Shown in pieces: positions 1 through 8,141 of a DNA stretch of 64,000 bases. The stretch's first letter is position 1, and every line of letters begins with the position of its first letter. The notes beneath the pieces were generated by a model, which saw nothing but the letters and a program-made list of their open reading frames with translations, did no database searches and had not been told where the DNA came from. Source of the DNA: Clostridia bacterium (GTDB taxonomy: Bacteria > Bacillota > Clostridia > TANB77 > CAG-508); NCBI GenBank assembly GCA_017510825.1, contig JAFWMA010000002.1, forward strand, positions 1 through 64,000, written 5' to 3'. The position numbers were made by a program, and so were the translations under genes.

Positions 1-80
1 CCTCATAACCCGAAGGTCGTAGCGCCCTGAGCGGAGCGAAGAAGTCCTCTTGGGGGATTCGAGTCTTACCCCCGCAACCA
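1..80 (+). other. tRNA-Met-like 3' fragment (altered), possible attachment site
   Basis: The first 19 bases match the anticodon loop (CTCATAA, anticodon CAT) and 3' anticodon stem of a tRNA-Met. Bases 68-80 end in CCCCCGCAACCA, like a tRNA acceptor end with CCA. Between them lie about 35 extra bases, and the TTCGAGT loop at about 55-64 has a badly paired stem. The 5' half is outside the window. It looks like a tRNA gene disrupted or remodelled by integration rather than an intact tRNA. Bases 2-19 recur exactly at 32805-32822. Confidence 0.4.
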
Positions 81-164
81 CGTCGCAGTTAGCTAACAAC
101 TAAAATAATAATCAGTAATTAGCTATTTACATTATACAAAGGAAAGCACGAAAAATCAATAAAA

Positions 165-704
165 GTGCTAATAAGTGCTGTATTTGATTTAGCCTCAGGC
201 AAAATGAGTATGGAACAATATATACTAAGTCATAAAACTTCTTTAGATGACTTAATCAAATTTGCAAGAAAAATAAAAGTAAATGGAAGTGTAATAAAAA
301 AGCTATACAGCTTAAAAGGTGAATACAAAGCACTAAGAAAACCATTCATTAGAGAAAAATATGTTGGAGTTGTAAGAATAATGGTAGGAGATCAATATGT
401 TGCTCCAACAGATGAAGATGTAGATAGATGTATTCAATATTTAAGAGATAATGGAAGACTAGTATGTGGAAAAACAGTAAAAGAAACAGTAAGAGGCTAT
501 TTAAGAGGAGAAATAGAAATTCCAGAATCACCAGACAAAGGTGGAACAAAGGATACACCAATAAGCCCTACAATTAACCCTGTTCTTTCTGAAAGTGATG
601 CCGCTGAAGTAGCTGATGTATCAAGAAGATTTGAACAACAAGCAATTAGAGATGCAGAGAAAAAAGAACCTAAGAGGGATGATAAAAAAAGAGGAGATGA
701 GTAA
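165..704 (+). CDS. Hypothetical protein, possibly 5'-truncated
   Basis: A 179-residue product with no family I recognise. Residues about 15-120 look helical and basic. The last 55 residues are charged and low in complexity (Pro, Ser, Glu, Lys, Asp) and probably disordered. The start is uncertain: GTG at 165 lacks a well-placed ribosome binding site, an internal ATG lies at 204, and the frame is open upstream to 123. The gene may therefore have lost its true 5' end when the tRNA-like junction upstream was formed. A strong hairpin terminator follows at about 832-858. Confidence 0.5.
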   Translation: MLISAVFDLASGKMSMEQYILSHKTSLDDLIKFARKIKVNGSVIKKLYSLKGEYKALRKPFIREKYVGVVRIMVGDQYVAPTDEDVDRCIQYLRDNGRLVCGKTVKETVRGYLRGEIEIPESPDKGGTKDTPISPTINPVLSESDAAEVADVSRRFEQQAIRDAEKKEPKRDDKKRGDE

Positions 705-831
705 TAAAACAAAGATTTTAAGAATTCAGATAAAATTTTATGAATGCTAAAAAAAGATTAAAAGAATGCAAATAAAGAACTGGCATTTCAAAGCAGTTAT
801 CTGAAGGCAACCATGAAAACATAAACGAAAA

Positions 832-858
832 CAAGCACCTCACTTTCGAGGTGCTTGC
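832..858. terminator. Bidirectional hairpin terminator
   Basis: A near-perfect stem, AAGCACCTC paired with GAGGTGCTT around a short loop, sits between the convergent genes ending at 704 (+) and 885 (-). It can serve both. Confidence 0.65.
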
Positions 859-884
859 CTTCGTAAATCACATAGCGCCAAGAA

Positions 885-1151
885 CTAGCGCTTTTTCTTT
901 TTGCTTTTCTTTCTAGGTCTAGGCTTTGCTTTAGGTTTATATGGCCGTGGCTTTGCAGTAGGAACGGAGTCATCTGGTGCTGTATTCGGTTGCTTAGATG
1001 GAACGTTCTTTCCTAACTCCATAAGAATGCCCATCATCACAGGAAGGCTAACATCACCGTGATTTTCATTGAAATAGGTGAATACTTCAACTAGCCTTTC
1101 AGTCGAAATAGATTCTGCTGACTCATCCAGCAATTCTTCAAAAGGAATCAT
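885..1151 (-). CDS. Small protein with basic Lys/Arg/Pro tail, partner of the radical SAM gene
   Basis: An 88-residue product. The first 50 residues are acidic and likely helical; the last 25 are a repetitive Lys/Arg/Pro tail ending in KKSKKKKR, which suggests nucleic acid or ribosome binding (inference). Its ATG overlaps the TGA of the upstream radical SAM gene (ATGA overlap), so the two are translationally coupled and likely act together. I recognise no family. Base composition is richer in G+C than most neighbours. Confidence 0.6.
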   Translation of the reverse strand: MIPFEELLDESAESISTERLVEVFTYFNENHGDVSLPVMMGILMELGKNVPSKQPNTAPDDSVPTAKPRPYKPKAKPRPRKKSKKKKR

Positions 1152-2389
1152 GATACAATCCTTCCGTTCAAAACCATATACTGATAATTATCAAATGGAG
1201 TAACAATGCTATCCAATCCAGTTATCTTCATGTTCACTATAGTTCCAACGGAACATTGAAACTTGCTTTCAGGTAGAATGATTGCCTTACCACCAATCAT
1301 CTCAAAGCGCTTCTCAGAAGTAAACATGAAAGGCATGGTTTGACCAAGCCACTTAGAAAACTGCTCCTCTTTTAGCTCATTAATAACATCAACAAGCTCT
1401 AGCAATCTCCTGCTACTAGCAGGTTTAGGTACCTGAGGTAATGTTGAACCATAAACTAAAGGTGTGTTATCGTACTGATTGAACTGAACGTAGTATAGAT
1501 GATGTGCTCTAATCAAATCCAGTTGCTTTTGAAACGCTGAGTCTGTTTCACCGGGATAACCAACCATAATGTTGGTATCGATGTGCTTATTTCTGAAAGC
1601 GTGGAGAATTTGCAAAACATCATCAACCGAAGATGTAAGCCTCATATTTCTCCGAACTGCAGGAATCAAGCTTTGAATCTCAAGCTGAATCTTGGTAATC
1701 AGTGGAGAATTAGCAATATAATCCACCAAATCTGGACTGTGAACAAGTTCATCAATACACAAAGCTGAAAGATAAATGGATTTGACGCCATCAACCTTTG
1801 TAACAGCCTTGAGCAAATCCAAAAGACGAACTTTGCCAGGCAAATCCAAACCATACTCAGTTGAGTTCTCAGCCATTAAAACAATGTCGGGGTGATGTTG
1901 TTCAACAGTAAATTCAACTGCTTTTACAACATCTTCAATCGGAGTAGAGATTACTGGCATATCCATGTAACCGGTCTTGCAAAAACCACAATGGCGTGCA
2001 CAACCAGACTCAATCAGCACAGAATTCCAGTAAGTTGGAAGAGCTTTTTCAGAATCATCATACTGAAAAAACTTTCCCAAGTCTTCAATCATCTTGCATC
2101 TTCTAAAAGAACCAGTAATGAATGGATACTTCTTAGCCAAATCTACAGGACCTTCAGCACAACCACCAACAAAAATCTGTAGTGACGGATTAGTTTCTTT
2201 CAAGTGCTGGAGAATAGTCATGTAGTACGGAATCTCCTTAAAAGAATCAGACGAAATCCCACAGAAACTCTGGATAATTACATCAGCTTCGCTAATGTAA
2301 CGAGTTCTAACTAGCTTAGCTTTTACCATGAACCGTGAAAATTCGATGTTGTGAATAGCACAACCTGAATTAGAATAGTAAACCTTCAT
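1148..2389 (-). CDS. Radical SAM protein, methylthiotransferase (MiaB/MtaB)-like
   Basis: A 413-residue protein with methylthiotransferase layout. The N-terminal domain has three Cys in NSGCAIHN (about residue 10), SFCGIS (about 43) and GGCAEG (about 79), where the family holds an auxiliary 4Fe-4S cluster. The radical SAM motif CARHCGFC (CxxxCxxC) lies at about 130-137, and IMVGYPGET at about 277 matches the family's VGFPGET-type motif. The last 60 residues could be a short TRAM-like domain. Known relatives add methylthio groups to tRNA or to ribosomal protein S12; the substrate here is unknown. The GC-richer composition and the coupled basic partner suggest acquisition with neighbouring accessory DNA. 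Confidence 0.75.
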   Translation of the reverse strand: MKVYYSNSGCAIHNIEFSRFMVKAKLVRTRYISEADVIIQSFCGISSDSFKEIPYYMTILQHLKETNPSLQIFVGGCAEGPVDLAKKYPFITGSFRRCKMIEDLGKFFQYDDSEKALPTYWNSVLIESGCARHCGFCKTGYMDMPVISTPIEDVVKAVEFTVEQHHPDIVLMAENSTEYGLDLPGKVRLLDLLKAVTKVDGVKSIYLSALCIDELVHSPDLVDYIANSPLITKIQLEIQSLIPAVRRNMRLTSSVDDVLQILHAFRNKHIDTNIMVGYPGETDSAFQKQLDLIRAHHLYYVQFNQYDNTPLVYGSTLPQVPKPASSRRLLELVDVINELKEEQFSKWLGQTMPFMFTSEKRFEMIGGKAIILPESKFQCSVGTIVNMKITGLDSIVTPFDNYQYMVLNGRIVS

Positions 2390-2454
2390 TGCCTAACCTT
2401 TCTAAAATTATTTAGATTTATATGTACTGAATTGTCTACAACGACAACATTATA

Positions 2455-2483
2455 ATTATAGCACAGAGAGTGAAAATGGTCAA
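2455..2483 (-). promoter_or_regulatory. Sigma-A promoter of the radical SAM operon
   Basis: On the minus strand, TTGACC (2478-2483) is followed after 17 nt by TATAAT (2455-2460). A short dyad TTGTC-N6-GACAA lies just downstream at 2432-2447 and could be an operator. From here to 2729 there is only AT-rich DNA with no gene I can support. Confidence 0.6.
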
Positions 2484-2729
2484 TTATGTAAAGTGGTGAT
2501 CAGCAAAAAAGAGTAAATTAAATTTTTTCTATGCATTTTCTAGTTTGTTGGTAATATATAGTAATTGTCCGTTTTTGCGAACTAGTTTTCCACAGGTTGC
2601 ATATCGCTTTATTAAAAGTTCTAAAAATTCGTCAATTGAAATTGTAAATGCAATTATGAAAAGTTAAATGCAAAAATGTGAGTAAATGCAATTTATATAG
2701 AGAAAATAACAAAAAAGTATTTTAGAGTG

Positions 2730-2759
2730 TTGACAAAAAATAAAAAGTGTGATTATAAT
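2730..2759 (+). promoter_or_regulatory. Promoter of the trpB leader transcript
   Basis: TTGACA at 2730-2735 and a consensus TATAAT at 2754-2759, spaced by 18 nt, lie about 30 nt before the leader peptide start. Confidence 0.75.
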
Positions 2760-2789
2760 AAAAAAGAAGTTATAAAGGAGACAGATTCC

Positions 2790-2876
2790 ATGAATAATTT
2801 AATTAATGTTAAATTAAATAATTGGTGGAAAGTATGGGCAAATGAAAATTACCCATACAGTTTTGTCATGCTTTAG
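2790..2876 (+). CDS. trp leader peptide (28 residues, WWKVW)
   Basis: A short gene with its own ribosome binding site (AAAGGAG, 9 nt before ATG). It encodes a 28-residue peptide with Trp at codons 12, 13 and 16 (TGG at 2823, 2826, 2835). The Trp codons sit directly on and before the first arm of an RNA hairpin (GTATGGG, 2832-2838), the layout of amino-acid attenuation leaders. Trp starvation would stall ribosomes here, freeing the second arm for antitermination. Confidence 0.8.
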   Translation: MNNLINVKLNNWWKVWANENYPYSFVML

Positions 2877-2953
2877 AATTCTTTTATTATAGTTTATTAT
2901 AGAGAAAATCAAAGCACATGTATGGGAGTTATTTTCCATATATGTGCTTTTTT
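2832..2953 (+). promoter_or_regulatory. trp attenuator (1:2 / 2:3 / 3:4 alternative hairpins)
   Basis: Segment 1 GTATGGG (2832-2838) pairs with segment 2 CCCATAC (2852-2858). Segment 2 can instead pair with an identical GTATGGG (segment 3, 2920-2926) to form an antiterminator. Segment 3 also forms the terminator: the arm at 2911-2925 pairs over 15 bp (one G-U) with 2936-2950, followed by a run of T. All four classical attenuator segments are seen directly. That they respond to charged tRNA-Trp is inferred from the Trp-codon leader. Confidence 0.8.
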
Positions 2954-2980
2954 GCATTTTCTAAAAAGGAGGTGGTGCAT

Positions 2981-3121
2981 ATGGAATCAGATTGGCACTG
3001 GTGGTGCAAAAACATAGTTAACAAAAAATATTTTAAATTAAAGAAAGAAGGGAATTATTATGAATTATGGAGAATTTGGTGGACAATATGTACCACAAGA
3101 ACTAAAGGAAAAATTAAATGA
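2981..3121 (+). CDS. Second Trp-rich leader ORF overlapping the trpB start
   Basis: An ATG with a strong AAGGAGGTGG ribosome binding site opens a 46-codon frame with Trp at codons 5, 7 and 8 ([11 protein letters not shown]). It runs past the trpB start at 3060 in another frame and ends 62 nt inside trpB. Its ribosome binding site is better than that of trpB, so it could be a second, translational control layer: ribosomes stalled on its Trp codons would change access to the trpB start. Trp residues in its last part come from the trpB overlap and mean little. Confidence 0.5.
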   Translation: MESDWHWWCKNIVNKKYFKLKKEGNYYELWRIWWTICTTRTKGKIK

Positions 3122-4238
3122 GGTAGAGAAAGAATTTTTATCAGCAAAAGAAGACGAAGAATTTATGAAAGAGTATAGATACTATTTAAAACAATATGCA
3201 GGAAGACCATCACCATTGTACTATGCAGAAAATTTAACTAATCATCTTGGAGGAGCAAAAATATATTTAAAGAGAGAAGACTTGAATCATACAGGAGCAC
3301 ACAAAATAAACAACGCTTTAGGTCAAGCATTGCTAGCAAAAAGAATGGGAAAAACACATATAATTGCAGAAACAGGTGCAGGACAACATGGACTAGCAAC
3401 AGCAACGGTATGTAGTTTATTTAATATGAAATGCACAATATTTATGGGAGAAGTAGATGTTAAAAAACAAAATACAAATGTACAAAAAATGAGATTATTA
3501 GGGGCAGAAGTTGTTGAAGTAAAAGAAGGAGAAAGAACTCTAAAAGAAGCAGTTGATGTAGCATTTGAATACTTTTTAAAACATATGGACTGCTTCTATC
3601 TAATAGGATCAAGTGTAGGACCAAGCCCATATCCTGAAATGGTTAAGTTCTTCCAAAAAGTCATAGGAGAAGAAGCAAAACAGCAAATCCTAGAGCAAGA
3701 AAACAAATTACCAAAAGCATTAATTGCTTGTGTAGGAGGTGGAAGTAACAGTATAGGGCTATTCAATGATTTTATCGAAGATAAAGACATAGATATATAT
3801 GGAGTAGAAGGCGCAGGAAAAGGAACAGATGTTGGAAAACATGCAAGTGCAATATACAACAATAAAATCGGAATAATACACGGAATGAAAACCTATGTCA
3901 TGGAAGATGAAAATGGAAAAATACAAGACGCATACTCTATATCATCAGGATTAGACTATCCAGGAATAGGACCAGAACATGCATACTTCCACAAAACCGG
4001 AAGAGTAAAATATGACAGCATAACAGACAAAGAAGCACTAGATGCCTTCAAACTATTAACAAGAATAGAAGGAATAATTCCTGCACTAGAAAGCAGTCAT
4101 GCAATTGCATATGGAATAAAAATAGCACCAAAATACAATAAGAACGACTGTATAATAATAAACTTATCAGGAAGAGGAGACAAAGATTTAGAAACTGTGC
4201 TTTCAGAGACACCTTCCAAAAGTACCACTAATGCATGA
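3060..4238 (+). CDS. trpB: Tryptophan synthase beta chain
   Basis: Makes L-tryptophan from indole and serine with PLP. The 392-residue product is full length for TrpB. It has [11 protein letters not shown] near the start, the PLP lysine in [13 protein letters not shown] (about residue 82), the GGGSNS phosphate loop (about 225) and [12 protein letters not shown] (about 340). No trpA or other trp gene is adjacent, so it may salvage indole alone or work with a distant trpA. Expression is controlled by the leader and attenuator upstream. The last dozen codons are not native: the reading frame runs into a palindromic repeat after DLETVL, which replaced the original stop. A degenerate copy of the trpB 3' end lies at 48911-49147. 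Confidence 0.93.
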   Translation: MNYGEFGGQYVPQELKEKLNEVEKEFLSAKEDEEFMKEYRYYLKQYAGRPSPLYYAENLTNHLGGAKIYLKREDLNHTGAHKINNALGQALLAKRMGKTHIIAETGAGQHGLATATVCSLFNMKCTIFMGEVDVKKQNTNVQKMRLLGAEVVEVKEGERTLKEAVDVAFEYFLKHMDCFYLIGSSVGPSPYPEMVKFFQKVIGEEAKQQILEQENKLPKALIACVGGGSNSIGLFNDFIEDKDIDIYGVEGAGKGTDVGKHASAIYNNKIGIIHGMKTYVMEDENGKIQDAYSISSGLDYPGIGPEHAYFHKTGRVKYDSITDKEALDAFKLLTRIEGIIPALESSHAIAYGIKIAPKYNKNDCIIINLSGRGDKDLETVLSETPSKSTTNA

Positions 4239-4307
4239 TTTATTTTTGTTAACATTATTATTTTGAAAGCAGACTGGTACTTTTGTGGAGTGTCCCCAAA
4301 AGTATCA
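4197..4307. repeat. Pair of GTGTCCCC-core palindromic repeats in inverted orientation
   Basis: Two related units, 4197-4228 and 4275-4307, face each other (AGTACCAC in one, TGGTACTTTT in the other). The right unit contains GTGTCCCC. Each is an imperfect palindrome, and together they form a larger inverted repeat like a REPIN. The left unit supplies the last codons and stop of trpB. Confidence 0.7.
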
Positions 4308-4358
4308 TTTTTAAAACTAATGTGATATAATATTAACAAATAGAATGGGGTGATGAAA

Positions 4359-5951
4359 ATGAATAAAAATCTAGATTTTTTTAAAGAAGAAAACATATTA
4401 GTTAGAGATGTAAAGAAAGAAGACTTACATGCTGTTTCAGAAATTAATGTTAACGGATGGAAAACTGCTTACAGAGGCATTATGGATGATAGCTTGTTAG
4501 ATAGCTTAAGTATTGACGAAAACTACCAGAGGAGATTAAATGATTATATGAAAAACTTCTTTGTAGTAGCAGAAATAGAAAATGAAGTGGTTGGATTTTG
4601 CAGATTCCAGAAAGGTAATAATTATAAAGAAAGATTTCCTGAAATAGATTGCGAAATCAACGCACTATATGTTAAACCAGAGTATAAAAGAAACGGCATA
4701 GGAAGAAAAATTGTTAATTATGTTATAAACGAATTAAAAAATGATGGATGTTCAAAAATGATAATTTGGTGCTTAAAGTATAATTACCCATCAAGAAATT
4801 TTTACGAAAAAATGGGAGGAAAATACTGTGGAGAAAAGTCATTCGAAAAGGCAGACAAAGCATATAAAGAAGCAGGATTTTTATATGATTTATCAAAACT
4901 ACCCAAAGAAGAAATTATATTAGTAGAACCAGAAGAAAAATACAAAGAACAAGTAATGAATTATAGAAAAGTATTCCTAGATGAAAATGAGTCGATGGAT
5001 GGATGCGCAGGACTACAAGATTGTGAATCTTATGAAGAATGGGCAAACTTCGAAAAAAGATTAAAGAAAAAACATGGAGAAGGATATGTTCCATCTGATG
5101 TATTTTTAGCAATAAGGAAGAAAGATGATAAGTTAGTAGGAATGATAGATTTAAGAAAAGGTCTAACAGATTTTCTATATAACTTTGGTGGAAATATAGG
5201 ATACAGTGTACTCCCAACAGAAAGAAGAAAAGGGTATGCAACTGAAATGCTAAAGCAACTCCTACCAAAATGTAAAGCTATGAAAATAAACAGAGTTTTG
5301 ATAACTTGTGACAAGGAAAACATGGGGTCATCAAAAACTATTATTTCAAATGGTGGTGTTTTGGAAAACGAAGTTAATGATGAAGTAGGATTAAGCAAAT
5401 CTGGAACAGTACAAAGATACTGGATAAGTTTGAAAAAAAGATATGCAGATATGTTCAATAGCGAGAAAGCAAAAGCTAAGCTAAAAGTAAATTCTGTTGA
5501 AGAAGAATTCTTTAAAGGAGATATTTACTTTTACGATTTTAATGAAGTTAAAAAGAAAATATTATTACCAAATGGAAAAACTTTAATTGATGTAAATTAT
5601 AAATGGCTAGAATTTTACGATTACTCATCAAAAGTAAAACTAACTGCAGTTTATGATGAAAATAACGAAATATTTGAATGGTATTTTGACATTGCAAGGA
5701 AAATAGGCAAGGAAAAAGGAATACCATATGAAGATGACCTATATTTAGACGTTGTACTCAGACCAGACGGTGAAATCATTTTGCTAGATGAAGACGAATT
5801 AGAGGAAGCATATAACAAAAAACAAGTGACAAAAGAGGAGTACAACAATGCATATAAAGAAGCGGAAAAGCTAATGGAAAATCTAAAAAACAATAAAGAA
5901 AAGCTAGAAAAATATACTGATAAATGCTTGCATGTTTTTAGGGACACTTGA
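4359..5951 (+). CDS. Tandem GNAT acetyltransferases fused to a DUF402 domain
   Basis: About 530 residues in three domains. Residues about 5-165 are a GNAT domain (acetyl-CoA loop near VKPEYKRNGIGRKIV). Residues about 180-365 are a second GNAT domain of the GNAT_3/RimJ-like type (LPTERRKGYATEML). Residues about 370-520 resemble DUF402, the fold of nucleoside phosphatases and FomD, with WYFDI, DLYLDVVL-PDGEI and LLDEDELEEA. DUF402 enzymes hydrolyse nucleotide-type phosphates with metal; GNAT domains acetylate small molecules or proteins. I know of no common protein with this three-domain order, so the substrate is open. The start is ATG 4359, 8 nt after GGGG. The last codons and stop come from a palindromic repeat, so the native C-terminus was probably changed. 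Confidence 0.8.
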   Translation: MNKNLDFFKEENILVRDVKKEDLHAVSEINVNGWKTAYRGIMDDSLLDSLSIDENYQRRLNDYMKNFFVVAEIENEVVGFCRFQKGNNYKERFPEIDCEINALYVKPEYKRNGIGRKIVNYVINELKNDGCSKMIIWCLKYNYPSRNFYEKMGGKYCGEKSFEKADKAYKEAGFLYDLSKLPKEEIILVEPEEKYKEQVMNYRKVFLDENESMDGCAGLQDCESYEEWANFEKRLKKKHGEGYVPSDVFLAIRKKDDKLVGMIDLRKGLTDFLYNFGGNIGYSVLPTERRKGYATEMLKQLLPKCKAMKINRVLITCDKENMGSSKTIISNGGVLENEVNDEVGLSKSGTVQRYWISLKKRYADMFNSEKAKAKLKVNSVEEEFFKGDIYFYDFNEVKKKILLPNGKTLIDVNYKWLEFYDYSSKVKLTAVYDENNEIFEWYFDIARKIGKEKGIPYEDDLYLDVVLRPDGEIILLDEDELEEAYNKKQVTKEEYNNAYKEAEKLMENLKNNKEKLEKYTDKCLHVFRDT

Positions 5952-6076
5952 TGTTTTTAGGGACACTTGATAAAAACAGGTTCCAATAATGATTGTACAG
6001 ACATTAAAAAAAGATAAGTAAAAAGACAGAAAAATAAATAAAACATGCTGTTTTTGGAAGGTGTCCCCAAAAACAG
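5931..6076. repeat. GTGTCCCC-core repeats: tandem half-units and one full palindrome
   Basis: Two direct copies of ATGTTTTTAGGGACACTTG (from about 5932 and 5951) overlap the 3' end of the GNAT fusion. A full palindrome CTGTTTTTGG...CCCAAAAACAG with GTGTCCCC in its centre lies at 6048-6076. They share one core with the copies at 4.2, 7.2, 7.9, 8.1 and 17.5 kb. Confidence 0.7.
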
Positions 6077-6126
6077 GAAAAAGAATAATATTAAGAAGAT
6101 TGGAGAAGGAGAGAGATAAAATAAAA

Positions 6127-6642
6127 ATGATTACTGATGAAGAAGTATTTAATGAGAAAATAGAAGAATTGAAAAAACTATATAAGAAAGAACCAATGGC
6201 TGTAACATATGAAATTGATTCAGCTCTAAAAAGAATAAAAGAATCAGACAACAGTGACAAAAATGATATTGTAAAAGAAATAGATCTTGATGTTTTAGGC
6301 TTAGTTATACTTGCTATTTTTATTGCAGTAATAGGACTTATAAATCCACAATCATTTATGATATATTTATTTGGATTTGCTTTCTTTTTAGCAGGAAACT
6401 TAGTAGGATATAATGTAGATAAGGTGGGACTAATTTTCCTATTCTCACATGGAGTTACTGGAACTTGCCTGATGATTGCATCACAAATTGGAAAGTTGTT
6501 TTCTAGTCCAATAATAGGAGATTTGCCAAGACGTCAGTCAGCATATTTAACTATAAATATTTCAATGTTTGTAATAGCACTAATAATGGTTGTATTATGC
6601 AATTTAAGCAAAACATTAAGAAAAAAAGACACATGGTCCTAA
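6127..6642 (+). CDS. Hypothetical four-TM membrane protein
   Basis: About 171 residues from ATG 6127: a charged cytoplasmic N-terminal part of about 60 residues, then four hydrophobic segments (DVLGLVILAIFIAVIGLI, a Phe-rich helix, a Gly-rich helix with FLFSHGVTGTCLMIAS, and IALIMVVLCNL near the end). I recognise no family. An upstream GTG at 6061 extends the frame into a palindromic repeat and is unlikely to be the true start. Non-coding AT-rich DNA to 6748 follows. Confidence 0.55.
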   Translation: MITDEEVFNEKIEELKKLYKKEPMAVTYEIDSALKRIKESDNSDKNDIVKEIDLDVLGLVILAIFIAVIGLINPQSFMIYLFGFAFFLAGNLVGYNVDKVGLIFLFSHGVTGTCLMIASQIGKLFSSPIIGDLPRRQSAYLTINISMFVIALIMVVLCNLSKTLRKKDTWS

Positions 6643-6748
6643 TACCTATGTTAATATATGCAGTTGCATTTTTTATGATAATACTATTTGCTAAAATATT
6701 TGGATACACAGGTATTCAGATGATGTAACAACAAAATGTTTACATAAT

Positions 6749-6777
6749 TTGACTAAACACTGAAAATTTGGTAAAAT
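6749..6777 (+). promoter_or_regulatory. Promoter of the 95-residue cassette gene
   Basis: TTGACT at 6749-6754 and TAAAAT at 6772-6777 have 17-nt spacing. The -35 box is preceded by TTTACATAA, a motif shared with other cassette promoters. A hairpin GGATAC...GTATCC (about 6798-6824) and a CCTCTTAGGGG fold near the ribosome binding site lie in the leader. Confidence 0.65.
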
Positions 6778-6847
6778 AAGGTTAGACACTATAACTTAGG
6801 ATACTTATTTATTTTTAGTATCCGCGGAACCTCTTAGGGGGTAAACT

Positions 6848-7135
6848 ATGGTTTATGTGCTGATGACCGACGAATATGAAATCTATGACGGGAGTGTTGT
6901 CAACGAGTGGCAGGAGATTACACTTTTCTCGAACAAGGCTGATGCTCACAAGGCCATGATGGATGCAATTTCTGCCAAGGTGAGCGCGATTTACAAGCTC
7001 ATGTTCGAGGGCGAGTTCATCATCAAGAACATGACCAACATCGCTGTTAGCACCAACGGTGCATCTGTCGAGTTCGAGTACGAGGACTCGACTCAGAATT
7101 TCCGTTGCACTATCTTTGAGAAGGAGATCCAGTAG
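6848..7135 (+). CDS. Small hypothetical protein, GC-rich monocistronic cassette
   Basis: A 95-residue, mildly acidic product without TM segments or a signal peptide; its alternating pattern suggests a small alpha/beta domain. No family recognised. It has its own promoter, a structured leader, a TTAGGGGG ribosome binding site and a GC-rich terminator. Its codons (CTC, GCC, ATC, AAG) differ sharply from the AT-rich genes around it, which suggests horizontal origin. It shares this style with the genes at 885-2389, 9526-17392, 48444 and 56459. Confidence 0.6.
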   Translation: MVYVLMTDEYEIYDGSVVNEWQEITLFSNKADAHKAMMDAISAKVSAIYKLMFEGEFIIKNMTNIAVSTNGASVEFEYEDSTQNFRCTIFEKEIQ

Positions 7136-7144
7136 AGGTTCACG

Positions 7145-7179
7145 GGGGAGAGGGAGTTTTACTCTCCCCTTTTTTTTTT
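7145..7179 (+). terminator. Intrinsic terminator
   Basis: GGGGAGA (7145-7151) pairs with TCTCCCC (7163-7169) and is followed by a run of T, directly after the 95-residue gene. Confidence 0.8.
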
Positions 7180-7195
7180 GTGCTTTAAAAAGAAT

Positions 7196-7226
7196 GGTGC
7201 TTTTTGGGACGTCTCCCAAAAGCACC
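7196..7226. repeat. Palindromic repeat (same family, CTCCCAAAAGCACC arm)
   Basis: GGTGCTTTTTGGGA and TCCCAAAAGCACC pair around a short centre; a sibling of the GTGTCCCC-core units. Confidence 0.7.
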
Positions 7227-7300
7227 ATAAAAATATTAATATCTGTAATTTAATATTTATGTTATCGCAAAGCAATATGACACATATTCATAAATCAGCT

Positions 7301-7810
7301 CTACCTTATAACAAACCTATCATCATTTTCAATAGCACTAACAGTTTTATCAATTGATAATTCCGAAGTATCTAAAACAACATCAGAATCAAAGTTTTTA
7401 TTCTTAAAACTATTTAATAAAACAACACATCGATTATTCATCTGGCAATCTTCAGGTCTTTGGCTATCTCTAGCAATAATAGTTTTTTCATCAACCATTA
7501 AAACCACAAACTTGATGGTATAATTCTTAAACTCATTTTTTATCAAATCAATATTTTCAGGATTTACAATGTAATTAAAAACAACATCATATCCAGCTTC
7601 TAAATAAATTCTAATTGAACTCAAGCAAACCTTCCAAAAAACTTCAAGATGATTTCCATCTTTCCAAGCAGGAATACATCCACCAACAACTTGGTGGTAA
7701 ATATCATCACCTTCAAGCAAAACAGACTTAGCCTTTGACTCTGCAATTTTTCTTGAAATAGTACTCTTGCCAACTCCAGCAGGACCAGTAATAACATATA
7801 AACTAGACAT
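7301..7810 (-). CDS. P-loop kinase-like ATPase (AAA_33 / adenylylsulfate- or shikimate-kinase type)
   Basis: About 169 residues. The Walker A motif GPAGVGKST lies at residues 9-17; GDDIYHQVV follows where small-molecule kinases bind their acceptor, and VVLMVDEKTIIARDSQRP resembles the lid region. Such proteins phosphorylate nucleosides, antibiotics or other small molecules; the substrate cannot be told from sequence. ATG at 7810 is preferred because it follows GGAGG at a good distance. The gene is monocistronic and lies between two palindromic repeats. Confidence 0.7.
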   Translation of the reverse strand: MSSLYVITGPAGVGKSTISRKIAESKAKSVLLEGDDIYHQVVGGCIPAWKDGNHLEVFWKVCLSSIRIYLEAGYDVVFNYIVNPENIDLIKNEFKNYTIKFVVLMVDEKTIIARDSQRPEDCQMNNRCVVLLNSFKNKNFDSDVVLDTSELSIDKTVSAIENDDRFVIR

Positions 7811-7945
7811 AAGAATAATACCTCCAAAAGGAATTTTAAAATTAGTTAGTAACACTAATGCAAATAAGTATAGCAATAGTTTTGTTGTTATATGGAAAAG
7901 TATAGCATAGAGAAAAATGGTTTACAAGAAAACTTACAGAAAAAA

Positions 7946-7978
7946 TGCTGTTTTTGGCAAGTGTCCCCGAAAGCAGCA
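7946..7978. repeat. GTGTCCCC-core palindromic repeat
   Basis: TGCTGTTTTTGG...CGAAAGCAGCA with GTGTCCCC at the centre, an imperfect palindrome of the same family. Confidence 0.7.
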
Positions 7979-8141
7979 AAAATGTAGATTAATGAAAAAA
8001 TCAATATTGCTATATCATTACAAATACTATATAATAAAAAAGGAAAATTATACAATAAAAAAATGACGATAAACAAAAGGCAAAGTAGAGGAAAAAAGTT
8101 GATTTTTATTAATAGATTTAGAATTAAAAGAAATTCAAATA

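Noticed and set aside
1..80. Intact tRNA-Met gene
   Set aside because: Only the 3' part is in the window, the T-arm pairs poorly and about 35 extra bases lie between anticodon stem and T-arm.
2918..2980. Upstream extension of the second Trp-rich ORF
   Set aside because: That part is the attenuator stem and loop; the good ribosome binding site is immediately before ATG 2981.
6061..6126. N-terminal extension of the four-TM protein from GTG 6061
   Set aside because: These codons lie in a palindromic repeat and have no ribosome binding site.
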